Program-made: the position numbers and the translations under genes
Shown: piece by piece, positions 1 through 6,279 of the stretch
Layout of the letters: each line of letters starts with the position of its first letter
Numbering within the stretch: position 1 is the stretch's first letter
DNA from: Kiritimatiellia bacterium
Lineage (GTDB): Bacteria > Verrucomicrobiota > Kiritimatiellia > RFP12 > UBA1067
Length of the DNA: 6,942 bases
Assembly: GCA_017430155.1 (NCBI GenBank)
Contig: JAFRNO010000541.1
Location: 1 to 6,942 of the forward strand
Reading direction: 5' to 3'
The notes under the pieces: generated by a model
Database searches by the model: none
The model's input: the letters and a program-made list of their open reading frames with translations, nothing else
Told to the model about the DNA's origin: nothing

Positions 1-6
1 GGAGGA
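1..6 (+). promoter_or_regulatory. Shine-Dalgarno site of the Na/Pi symporter gene
   Basis: GGAGGA lies three bases before the ATG at 10 (GGAGG-to-ATG gap of four bases). It is a near-perfect anti-16S match and supports the ATG at 10 over the later in-frame ATG at 34. Any promoter lies upstream of the window. Confidence 0.8.
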
Positions 7-9
7 ACA

Positions 10-1737
10 ATGACAGGAAATTTGCAGATTGCCATGACGGCGGTCGGAGGGCTCGCGCTATTCATCTACGGGATGGGGCTGATGAGCGACGGCCTCAAGG
101 AGACGGCCGGGAGCAAGCTGAAGGCCGTGCTTGGGTACATGACGAAAAACAGGTTCTTCGCGTTAGCGGCGGGAGCCGGGGTGACCGCGCTCATCCAGAG
201 CTCCTCCGCGACAAGCGTCATGACCGTGGGATTCGTCAACGCCGGCCTGCTGTCGCTGGAGCAGGCGATCGGCGTAATATTCGGCGCCAACATAGGAACG
301 ACCATCACAGGACAGATCGTTTCGCTGAAACTGGACGACCTCGCACTTCCGGCCATCACGACAGGAGTGGCCGGACTTCTGGCCGCCCGCGGCAAGTCGA
401 TGCGCGGGATTCTGCGCACGGTGCTGGGATTCGGCTTCCTCTTCTACGGCATGCAGGTCATGAGCCACGAACTGAAGTCGCTGACGGAAATGCCTGCGTT
501 CATCCGGTTCTTCTCGACGTTCGACTGCACGCCATCGGCAACGGGACACCTTCCGTTGGGGTGCGTGCTCGGCGCGATAGCCGTCGGCACCCTGTGCACG
601 ATGCTCGTCCAGAGTTCGTCGGCGACAATAGGCATCACCATCGCGCTAGCGGAGGCAGGGGCCATAAACATATGGACGGCAATCCCGATAGTCCTCGGCG
701 ACAACATCGGCACGACGGTCACGGCCGGACTGGCGGCGATCGGCACAAATGCAAACGCACGGCGCACGGCGTTGGCCCACGCGCTTTTCAACCTGCTCGG
801 GACGATGATACTGACGGCGTCGTTCGGCCTTGTGGTCACTGCGCCGGGCGGCGTCGGCGCGCCCGCGTTCTTCCACCTGGTCGACTTCTGCGTTCCGGGC
901 GACAGCTTCGCGGGCGCAAACCCGGGGCGCCACGTGGCCATGGCCCACACGCTCTTCAACGTAGGAAACGTAATCCTGCTATCCGCCTTCATCCCCGCGC
1001 TTGCCCGGATCTGCGAGACGATCATACGTTCCAAGGGGGAATCGCGCACGCTCACGCTCGAACCCAATCTGCTCGTCGCCCCCGCCCTGGCTTTGCAGGC
1101 GGCCGCCTCAGCCGTTGCCGAGATGACGCGCCGCGCATGGACGGTCGCCGCGGTTGCGCTCAACAACAGCCTCGGCAAGACATCCGTAAACCCCGAGTCG
1201 ATCGAGGCGGCCGAACGCGAGGTCGACAAGATGCGCGAGCAGATAAAGTCGTACCTCGTGGAGATTTCCCAGCGCAAGCTGTCCCAGCGCGAGGCGCTGA
1301 TGATTCCGGAGCTCATCCACTGCGCAAACGACGCGGAGCGAATCAGCGACCTGGCGCTCAAGGTCTGCAGAAAAGGAGACGTAGTCAAAGGCGGCATTGC
1401 GGACCCCGGTGCCGTTTCCCTCGTAGCAGGCGTGGCGGCACAGGTCAGGCAGTTTGCCCACGACACAATCGATGCGATGAGAAACGGCAAGCCGCCCGCC
1501 TTCGACCCGAAGAGCATCGACAGCGGAATCAGGTCCGCCGCGCGCATGGCGACTCTCGAGCTGTGGATCGACCAGCCGTCCCGCGGCGCGCACACGCGCG
1601 AGTACCTTGCGCTGGTGTCGGTATTCAAGTGCCTCGGCGACATTTCCCGCCACATCGGAAACATCGCCGTACGGGCCAGGGAATTTCGCGCACCGTCTAA
1701 TCCACCACAGACCACCGTGCGTTTTGGTATAATATAA
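10..1737 (+). CDS. Na+/phosphate symporter with C-terminal PhoU-like domain (NptA/YjbB type)
   Basis: Inner-membrane Na+-coupled inorganic phosphate transporter of the PNaS (Na/Pi cotransporter II) family, 575 aa, the usual length for the bacterial form with a PhoU tail. Visible directly: two inverted-repeat signature segments, QSSSAT at residues 63-68 and 201-206, each followed about 25 residues later by a G(A/D)NIGTT motif (92-98 and 230-236); paired AH(A/T)LFN motifs at 256-261 and 312-317; and hydrophobic helices filling residues 5-335. Residues 360-560 are helical and soluble, with PhoU-type segments at 434-449 (CANDAERISDLAL) and 537-553 (CLGDISRHIGNIA). In this family the PhoU part is thought to regulate phosphate flux; some members export rather than import phosphate, and direction cannot be read here. 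The start is set by GGAGGA just upstream. The stop TAA at 1735-1737 is three bases before the response regulator ATG and in the same frame, so the two genes probably share a transcript. Confidence 0.93.
   Translation: MTGNLQIAMTAVGGLALFIYGMGLMSDGLKETAGSKLKAVLGYMTKNRFFALAAGAGVTALIQSSSATSVMTVGFVNAGLLSLEQAIGVIFGANIGTTITGQIVSLKLDDLALPAITTGVAGLLAARGKSMRGILRTVLGFGFLFYGMQVMSHELKSLTEMPAFIRFFSTFDCTPSATGHLPLGCVLGAIAVGTLCTMLVQSSSATIGITIALAEAGAINIWTAIPIVLGDNIGTTVTAGLAAIGTNANARRTALAHALFNLLGTMILTASFGLVVTAPGGVGAPAFFHLVDFCVPGDSFAGANPGRHVAMAHTLFNVGNVILLSAFIPALARICETIIRSKGESRTLTLEPNLLVAPALALQAAASAVAEMTRRAWTVAAVALNNSLGKTSVNPESIEAAEREVDKMREQIKSYLVEISQRKLSQREALMIPELIHCANDAERISDLALKVCRKGDVVKGGIADPGAVSLVAGVAAQVRQFAHDTIDAMRNGKPPAFDPKSIDSGIRSAARMATLELWIDQPSRGAHTREYLALVSVFKCLGDISRHIGNIAVRAREFRAPSNPPQTTVRFGII
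1725..1733 (+). promoter_or_regulatory. Extended -10 promoter (TGGTATAAT) for the two-component pair
   Basis: The bases read TGG followed by a perfect TATAAT at 1728-1733, the consensus extended -10 element of a sigma-70-type promoter. No good -35 hexamer is seen at 16-18 bp spacing (the 17-bp position, 1705-1710, reads CCACAG), which extended -10 promoters tolerate. Transcription starting about seven bases downstream would begin at 1740-1741, on or next to the regulator ATG. The element lies over the last codons (Gly-Ile-Ile-stop) of the transporter, in an otherwise GC-rich region. It is inferred from sequence only; chance occurrence within coding DNA is possible. Confidence 0.55.
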
Positions 1738-1740
1738 GTC

Positions 1741-2424
1741 ATGAATCAACCAAAGATACTCGTCGTTGAGGACGATCCGTCCATCCGCCGCGTAATCGTG
1801 CTGGCACTCAAAAGCGCGGACTACGCGAAGATAGCGGAGGTTGCATCGGGCGATGCGGCACTTGAAGCCGCGTTCAGGATGCGTCCCGACCTTGTCCTGC
1901 TCGACATCATGCTCCCCGGAATGGACGGGCTGTCGGTGTGCCGGGCCCTTCGGTCGAATCCCGAGACGGCCGCTGCGGCAATCGTCATGCTGACCGCCAA
2001 GGGCGCAGACCGGGACGTCGTGGCCGGACTGGACGCAGGAGCCAACGACTATATCGCCAAGCCTTTCTCCAAGGACGTGCTGCTGGCCCGCATCAGGGCC
2101 GCGCTGCGGACAAGCGGCGCCTCAGACGCGACGCATTTGTCGCTCGACGGTCTCGTCCTCGACAACACCACCCACCGCGTCACGCTGGACGGATCGGACC
2201 TGAAGCTCACGCTCACCGAGTTCAGGATACTGGAGCTGCTGCTGCTCAACGCCGGACGCGTGTTCGAGCGCGCGCGGATAATCGACCGCATATCGGGCGG
2301 GGAGAAGATTGTCACGGAACGGACCATAGACGTGCAGATGGTGGGTTTGCGCCGCAAACTTGGTGCATGGGCCGGACACATAGAGACGATCAGGGGAGTC
2401 GGATACCGGTTGGACGAAAAATGA
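1741..2424 (+). CDS. OmpR/PhoB-family response regulator
   Basis: Cytoplasmic DNA-binding response regulator, 227 aa, full length for the family. The receiver domain (residues 4-120) shows the acidic pocket Glu10-Asp11-Asp12, phospho-acceptor Asp55 in LLDIMLPGMDG, switch Thr85 in MLTAK, and Lys107 in AKPF. The C-terminal winged helix (about 132-225) has the family's TLTEFRILELLL segment, the recognition helix region TERTIDVQMVGLRRKLG and the final IETIRGVGYRL wing. The ATG follows the transporter stop after only GTC. There is no Shine-Dalgarno sequence in the preceding 15 bases, and TAA at 1735 excludes an earlier in-frame start. Translation is therefore either leaderless from the TATAAT promoter or coupled to the transporter. 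Its stop overlaps the kinase start (ATGA at 2421-2424). A PhoB-like role in phosphate control is inferred from the neighbours; no target site was recognised. Confidence 0.94.
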   Translation: MNQPKILVVEDDPSIRRVIVLALKSADYAKIAEVASGDAALEAAFRMRPDLVLLDIMLPGMDGLSVCRALRSNPETAAAAIVMLTAKGADRDVVAGLDAGANDYIAKPFSKDVLLARIRAALRTSGASDATHLSLDGLVLDNTTHRVTLDGSDLKLTLTEFRILELLLLNAGRVFERARIIDRISGGEKIVTERTIDVQMVGLRRKLGAWAGHIETIRGVGYRLDEK

Positions 2425-3674
2425 AAAGGCGGTTTGACAGAAGTCTGGCGGCCGCTGCCGCCGCCGGCGCGTGCATCGTGGTGTTCTCGCTGATCCTCTT
2501 CGCCGTCGCACGCAGCTTCCGCTCGTCGATAGCGGAAATGGCGGAGTCCGGCACCCGCGTGACAATCGTCAACGCCGACGGATCGGTTTTCTACGACACC
2601 GACGACGCTACGGGCAACCACGCGACGCGCGAAGAGGTGCGCCAGGCATTCGCGAGCGGGCACAGCACCGTGCTGCGCCACTCCGACACCCTGAACCGCG
2701 ACTTCCTCTACTGCGCGCGCACAGTCGACGGCCGTGTGGTCAGGCTTGCCGTACCGTACACAGGCGTGATAAGGTCGCAGCGTCTCGCTTGGGCCGGGCT
2801 TTACGCCGCAGTGGCGATGGGTGCATGCGTGATCGTGCTGGTCTTCGTGGTGACACGCAGGCTGACAAGGCGACTCGACGAGCAATCCAAGAAGCTGGAG
2901 ATTGCCGCCGCAAGCGAGAGCTTCCGCCGCGAATTCACGACAAACGTCACGCACGAGCTGAAAAGCCCCGTGACGGCGATACAAGGCGCCGTTGACGTCC
3001 TTGGTGACGGATCGTGCCTTTCGGAAGAGGAACGCAAGGATCTGTTCGGGATAATACACGGCGAAAGCGCAAGACTTGGGTCTCTTGTCGGAGACGTGCT
3101 TTCTCTCGCCCAGATAGAGCAGGAGGAGATAGAACATTCCCATGACTTTGCGGACGTGCCGCTGGCGGAACTGGTCGATGCAGTGGCGACCCGCGAGCAA
3201 GCCAAGGCGAACGCCGCACATGTGAAGATCGCGGTCGTGCGCAACGACGACGTCCACGTCAAGGGTGACGTCGGCAGGCTGGAGGAAATCCTCGAGAATC
3301 TGATAGACAACGCCCTGCGCTACTCCGGGTCGGACCGCATAGACGTTTCTTCTGCGGCCACGCCTACGGATGTGACCATATCCGTCACCGACTTCGGAAT
3401 CGGAATACCTGCGGAGCACATTCCGCACATCTTCGAGCGATTCTACCGCGTCAACAAGTCGAGAAGCAGGTCGCTGGGCGGCACCGGGCTCGGGCTGGCG
3501 ATTGTGAAGCACCTCGTCCAGCTGCACGGCGGATCGGTTTCGGTGGCCTCGCGTCCCGGACAAGGCACGACATTCTCATTCACCCTTTCGCGCCTGTCGC
3601 ATCCAGCCGATTTCCCCTCCATCCACCGCAAGCTCCTCAACGGAAGGGCAAATCCCCCCGCGCCGACTTCTTGA
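2421..3674 (+). CDS. PhoR-type membrane sensor histidine kinase
   Basis: Partner kinase of the preceding regulator, 417 aa from the ATG at 2421, which overlaps the regulator stop as ATGA. A much earlier in-frame start would lie inside the regulator gene and is discarded. Order: cytoplasmic MKRR; membrane helix about 9-30; extracytoplasmic sensor of about 90 residues, with the RVTIVNADGSVFYDT segment resembling the small Cache-like sensor of PhoR/WalK kinases; membrane helix about 122-145; a short linker; HisKA with the H-box THELKSPV (His178); HATPase with N-box ENLIDNALRYS (Asn293, Asn297), G1 DFGIGIP (324-330), F-box FERFYRV (338-344) and G2 GGTGLGLA (353-360). Only about 32 residues separate helix 2 from His178, too few for full HAMP and PAS domains. 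The ATPase normally ends near residue 390 (TTFSFTLS). The extra tail 391-417 is unlike the family, and its last part is antisense to a small minus-strand reading frame. Confidence 0.93.
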   Translation: MKRRFDRSLAAAAAAGACIVVFSLILFAVARSFRSSIAEMAESGTRVTIVNADGSVFYDTDDATGNHATREEVRQAFASGHSTVLRHSDTLNRDFLYCARTVDGRVVRLAVPYTGVIRSQRLAWAGLYAAVAMGACVIVLVFVVTRRLTRRLDEQSKKLEIAAASESFRREFTTNVTHELKSPVTAIQGAVDVLGDGSCLSEEERKDLFGIIHGESARLGSLVGDVLSLAQIEQEEIEHSHDFADVPLAELVDAVATREQAKANAAHVKIAVVRNDDVHVKGDVGRLEEILENLIDNALRYSGSDRIDVSSAATPTDVTISVTDFGIGIPAEHIPHIFERFYRVNKSRSRSLGGTGLGLAIVKHLVQLHGGSVSVASRPGQGTTFSFTLSRLSHPADFPSIHRKLLNGRANPPAPTS

Positions 3675-3783
3675 CCTGCTCGTGGTAGAAGTAGTTGACG
3701 ACGATGGGCGGCTCGCCGAAGTCCGCCATGCGGTTGTCCTCGGCACGTGTTCCGTATGTCAATGGCTGACAGTAAAGAGGCAT
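3637..3783 (-). pseudogene. Possible gene remnant or small protein, 48 codons, unknown
   Basis: Minus-strand reading frame from an ATG at 3783 to TGA at 3637. It encodes 48 residues beginning MPLYCQPLTYGTRAEDN and ending KKSARGDLPFR. Composition is protein-like: charged and aromatic residues are mixed (FGEPPIVVNYFYHEQV) and codons end mostly in G or C. I do not recognise the family. There is no Shine-Dalgarno sequence before the ATG (upstream bases read CCTCTGCCCATGC). The first 25 bases overlap the end of the Old Yellow Enzyme gene in another frame, and the last 38 bases lie antisense to the kinase tail. It could be the C-terminal stub of a longer gene truncated by a rearrangement, a small translated protein following the operon, or chance. 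The remnant reading is preferred only tentatively. Confidence 0.3.
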
Positions 3784-4754
3784 GCATGGGCAGAGGTGCG
3801 GTAACATGCGTTGCATGAGACGCAGGCTGATGGACGGATGTCACCGGATTGCCACCGGTTGATCAAGTTCGGCTCGCGGATGAGCGGGCGGGACAGCGCG
3901 ATGTACTGTATGGCGGTCTTGGCGAGAACAGCATTTGCCGTTTCAAGCGAGCGCACGCCTCCAACCAGGACGACCGGTGTTTTCACGATTGCCGCCAGCG
4001 CCGCCGCCGCCGGAAGAAAGGAACACTCGTTCACGCCCGCACGGATGTTCGGACGTGACGTATAGTTCGCACTGACTTCGATAGCGTCGATTCCTGCGGT
4101 GGAAAGCATCTTCCCTGCGACGAGAAAATCGTCTTGCGCCAATCCGCCCGGCTGGCAGTCGTCACTGTTGATTTTTATTGCAACTACGAAGCCGGGGCGT
4201 GTCCGTTCGCGCATGGCGGCGAGGATTTCGACGAGGATGCGGGCGCGCTTTTCCGACGAACCGCCGAAGCGGTCGGTACGATGGTTGAAGAGCGGGCTGA
4301 TGAACTTGCTCAAGTAGAAGAAGTGCGCGGCGTGAATCTGGACGCCATCGTATCCCGCGCGCTCGGCGCGCGCTGCCGCCTCGCCGAACTGCCGCACGAC
4401 GCCTTCCACTTCATCTGTCGCAAGTTCGTCGACAAGCCCGTCCACCATCGCCGTCTGCATGATGATCTTCGCGCCTTCGTCATGAACGGCGTCCGTCAGG
4501 CGGCGATGCTCGGCTACGAACGAGTCATCATAGAACTTCGCCTCTCCGCCGATTGTCGCGTCATCCTCGACGATGGAGGTAAGTCCTGTGACGAGCATTG
4601 CCGCGCCGCCCTTGGCAAGTTCAGCATACGTGCGGATGATGCCGTTCGTGATTTCGCCGTTGCGTCCGGCGAGTCCCAGCCAGGTGGCAGACCGCCATGC
4701 GCGGTTGCGCAGCGTCACGCCGCCAAGCTTCGTTTCGTCAAACAGATTCTTCAT
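3759..4754 (-). CDS. NADH:flavin oxidoreductase, Old Yellow Enzyme family
   Basis: FMN-dependent TIM-barrel reductase, 331 aa, roughly one complete barrel without the second flavin domain of the 2,4-dienoyl-CoA reductase type. Family signatures: GYDGVQIHAAH (134-144), giving substrate-binding His141 and His144; SKFISPLFNHRTDRFGGS (149-166); and the phosphate-binding strands VVLVGGVRS (261-269) and YIALSRPLIREP (284-295). Aligned with the usual HxxHGYLLxxFLSP, the position of the catalytic Tyr is Phe146, with a Tyr at 147. The C-terminus carries Cys311, Cys314, Cys317 and Cys325 (CVSCNACYR then C), a CX2CX2CX7C cluster that may bind iron-sulfur or zinc; the spacing differs from the dienoyl-CoA reductase cluster. 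The ATG overlaps the hydrolase stop (ATGA) and has AAGGA at 4765-4761, six bases upstream. Last gene of the four-gene operon. The substrate, probably an activated alkene or carbonyl, is unknown. Confidence 0.92.
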   Translation of the reverse strand: MKNLFDETKLGGVTLRNRAWRSATWLGLAGRNGEITNGIIRTYAELAKGGAAMLVTGLTSIVEDDATIGGEAKFYDDSFVAEHRRLTDAVHDEGAKIIMQTAMVDGLVDELATDEVEGVVRQFGEAAARAERAGYDGVQIHAAHFFYLSKFISPLFNHRTDRFGGSSEKRARILVEILAAMRERTRPGFVVAIKINSDDCQPGGLAQDDFLVAGKMLSTAGIDAIEVSANYTSRPNIRAGVNECSFLPAAAALAAIVKTPVVLVGGVRSLETANAVLAKTAIQYIALSRPLIREPNLINRWQSGDIRPSACVSCNACYRTSAHACLFTVSH

Positions 4755-5617
4755 TGAATGTCCTTACCCCGCCAGCCAAGGACGAGGCGCGTGATGGCGC
4801 CCGCGACTTCGCGGTGCTTTTGCTGATAGGTGTGGCCGGTCTTCTCGATGAAGACAAGCTGGTTTTCGTTCGCCTTCGGAAAGTGGCTGTTGATGTTCTC
4901 GAGAAATGCGGCGGGGTCGCCGTCGGTGAAGCGGTCGTAGGTTCCGATCAAGAGCGCGCCCGTGTGTGTGACGTGTGAGATTTGCGACCAGTCGCCGTCG
5001 GGCGATGTATGGACGTTGTTCAGCGCCGGCCCGAGCCAGTCGGCGGCGGTTGCCACGGTGCAGTCCACCCAGCCCATCAGCGGAAACGGCAGCATTTCAT
5101 GTCCTTTGCCCTCCGACATGAGCGCGGCGACGATTTCGCGCTCCTCGCGCGTGACGCCGATCGTCATGTAATCGACGTTCGCGGGACTCATCAGAATGAA
5201 ATGCTCCACGCGCAGATCGTGGTGGCGCGACAGGTAGTAGATGACCTTGTTCGCGCCGAGGGAATGCCCTGCGAGAACGATATGCCGGTAGCCGCGCCGT
5301 TCGGCCTCGTCGAGGTAGGCGGCGATGTCTTCGTCCGTGTCGGCAAAACGCTCATTCCACGAGCCGATTACTTCCTCATTCTCCGTGATGGCGTTTCGCG
5401 TCTTGATGACACCGAACGCATTGCGCGTCTGGGCGTAGGCGAAGTCGATACCGGCGGCGTTCAGCGCGTCTCCCATATCATAGTAGAACGGGTTGGAATA
5501 GAAATTCCCGTGTATGCCCGTGATGGCGATCACGAGAGTATCCGCCTTTCCGGGCGAGAGGAACAGCGCTCCGTTCAGCACAGTCCCCCGCCGGGTGGCG
5601 ACATTGAGCTCGTTCAT
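4751..5617 (-). CDS. Alpha/beta hydrolase (DUF1749-like)
   Basis: Predicted soluble serine hydrolase, 288 aa, with no signal peptide. Alpha/beta-hydrolase landmarks are in order: the oxyanion-region strand and loop VIAITGIHGNFYSNPFY (29-45); the nucleophile elbow GHSLGAN (117-123) with Ser119; LMSPANVDY (142-150) after the next strand; a candidate acid in GTYDRFTDGD (225-234), Asp228, Asp232 or Asp234; and the catalytic His262 in KTGHTY. The triad is therefore intact. The overall look, with a long N-terminal strand pair and the region around TRNAFGVIKT, resembles the DUF1749/Fus2-like group of uncharacterised esterases, but the assignment is from memory. The gene is locked between the FMN oxidoreductase and the Old Yellow Enzyme by ATGA overlaps on both sides, so it probably acts on a substrate or product of those enzymes, for example hydrolysing an ester or thioester. 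Specificity cannot be read from the sequence. Confidence 0.85.
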   Translation of the reverse strand: MNELNVATRRGTVLNGALFLSPGKADTLVIAITGIHGNFYSNPFYYDMGDALNAAGIDFAYAQTRNAFGVIKTRNAITENEEVIGSWNERFADTDEDIAAYLDEAERRGYRHIVLAGHSLGANKVIYYLSRHHDLRVEHFILMSPANVDYMTIGVTREEREIVAALMSEGKGHEMLPFPLMGWVDCTVATAADWLGPALNNVHTSPDGDWSQISHVTHTGALLIGTYDRFTDGDPAAFLENINSHFPKANENQLVFIEKTGHTYQQKHREVAGAITRLVLGWRGKDIQ

Positions 5618-6279
5618 TTCTCTTGGGCCTTTTCGACAAGGCGAATTCCGAGAGCGCGTGCGTTGGCAAGGTCTATGGCGAAGTGCGCATCCCGGTGGGC
5701 GATTTTCTTCTCGGCGGAGAAGAGATTGACGTCATAGCGCGAGTAGTCGGCGACCTGGCATGTGTCGCACACGAACAGACTTTCGGAATAGCCGAATATC
5801 TCGCCCATCAGCTTTTCGTTGATGCCCAGGAGCGTCGGATACTGCCACTTGTCAAGTGCGTCCTTCGGGACGTTCATCGTCAGGATCATCGACGTAGGAA
5901 CCGTTTTCTTGAGAAAGTGCTGACGAACGCCGTCAACTACCATGTAAGTATCAAGCGGGAACATCAATCGTTCGAGAAATGCGTGCGTGACGCCTGTTAT
6001 GCCGCTGTAATAGACAGGCGAACCGACGACAAGCACATCTGCCGACGCCGCACGCTCAAGAACGGGGCGCAGAGCATCGCGGATTGCGCATACGCCGTTC
6101 GTTCTGGCGTTTTTGAGTTTGCATGCGAAGCAGCTCTTGCACCCTTTGAAATCTATGTCGTAGAGGTTGACGAGTTCCGCCTCTGCACCCGCGGACCGAG
6201 CGCCCTCCATCGCACTTTCGAGCAGCTTGGCGGTATTCCAGTTCTTGCGCGGGCTACCGTTGAAGAACATCGCCCTCAT
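5614..6279 (-). CDS. Flavodoxin-fold NAD(P)H-dependent FMN oxidoreductase with Cys cluster
   Basis: FMN-binding oxidoreductase of the NADPH-dependent FMN reductase / iron-sulfur flavoprotein group, 221 aa. The N-terminal MRAMFFNGSPRKNWNT carries the FMN-phosphate loop GSPRKNWNT (8-16). VVGSPVYYSGITG (84-96) is the second FMN-contacting loop, followed by the partner-contact segment AFLERL. Between them sit Cys47, Cys50, Cys53 and Cys64 (GCKSCFACK, then C ten residues on). This resembles the compact cysteine motif of archaeal/clostridial iron-sulfur flavoproteins, although many relatives have similar cysteines without a proven cluster. A second pair, Cys171 and Cys174, lies in CDTC. The ATG overlaps the stop of the upstream nitronate monooxygenase-like gene, with GGGGGA seven bases upstream; the stop overlaps the hydrolase ATG. 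It could pass electrons from NAD(P)H to the other flavoenzymes or reduce a quinone, nitro or metal substrate. Confidence 0.88.
   Translation of the reverse strand: MRAMFFNGSPRKNWNTAKLLESAMEGARSAGAEAELVNLYDIDFKGCKSCFACKLKNARTNGVCAIRDALRPVLERAASADVLVVGSPVYYSGITGVTHAFLERLMFPLDTYMVVDGVRQHFLKKTVPTSMILTMNVPKDALDKWQYPTLLGINEKLMGEIFGYSESLFVCDTCQVADYSRYDVNLFSAEKKIAHRDAHFAIDLANARALGIRLVEKAQEK

Noticed and set aside
196..624. Repeated QSSSAT and GxNIGTT coding segments as a DNA repeat
   Set aside because: This is the ancient internal duplication of the Na/Pi symporter family; the DNA copies have diverged.
1690..1740. Pho box upstream of the regulator
   Set aside because: No direct repeats resembling CTGTCAT spaced 11 bases apart are present; only the -10 element stands out.
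444..1742. Long open frame antisense to the transporter gene (432 codons)
   Set aside because: Its composition is an antisense shadow of GC-rich codons, with no domain, and the sense gene is unambiguous. The same applies to the 504-codon frame at 2049-3563 on the minus strand.
1938..2420. Earlier start giving a 578-residue kinase
   Set aside because: The added 161 residues are Arg/Gly/His-rich out-of-frame regulator sequence. The ATG at 2421 gives a normal N-terminus and an ATGA overlap.
3805..3817. CATGC-GTT-GCATG inverted repeat as a terminator between the convergent blocks
   Set aside because: The stem is only five pairs with no T-run, and it lies inside the Cys-rich coding end of the Old Yellow Enzyme gene. 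No convincing terminator was seen for either block.
4134..4757. Plus-strand frame of 207 codons opposite the Old Yellow Enzyme gene
   Set aside because: Antisense shadow without recognisable motifs; the minus-strand gene has clear family signatures.
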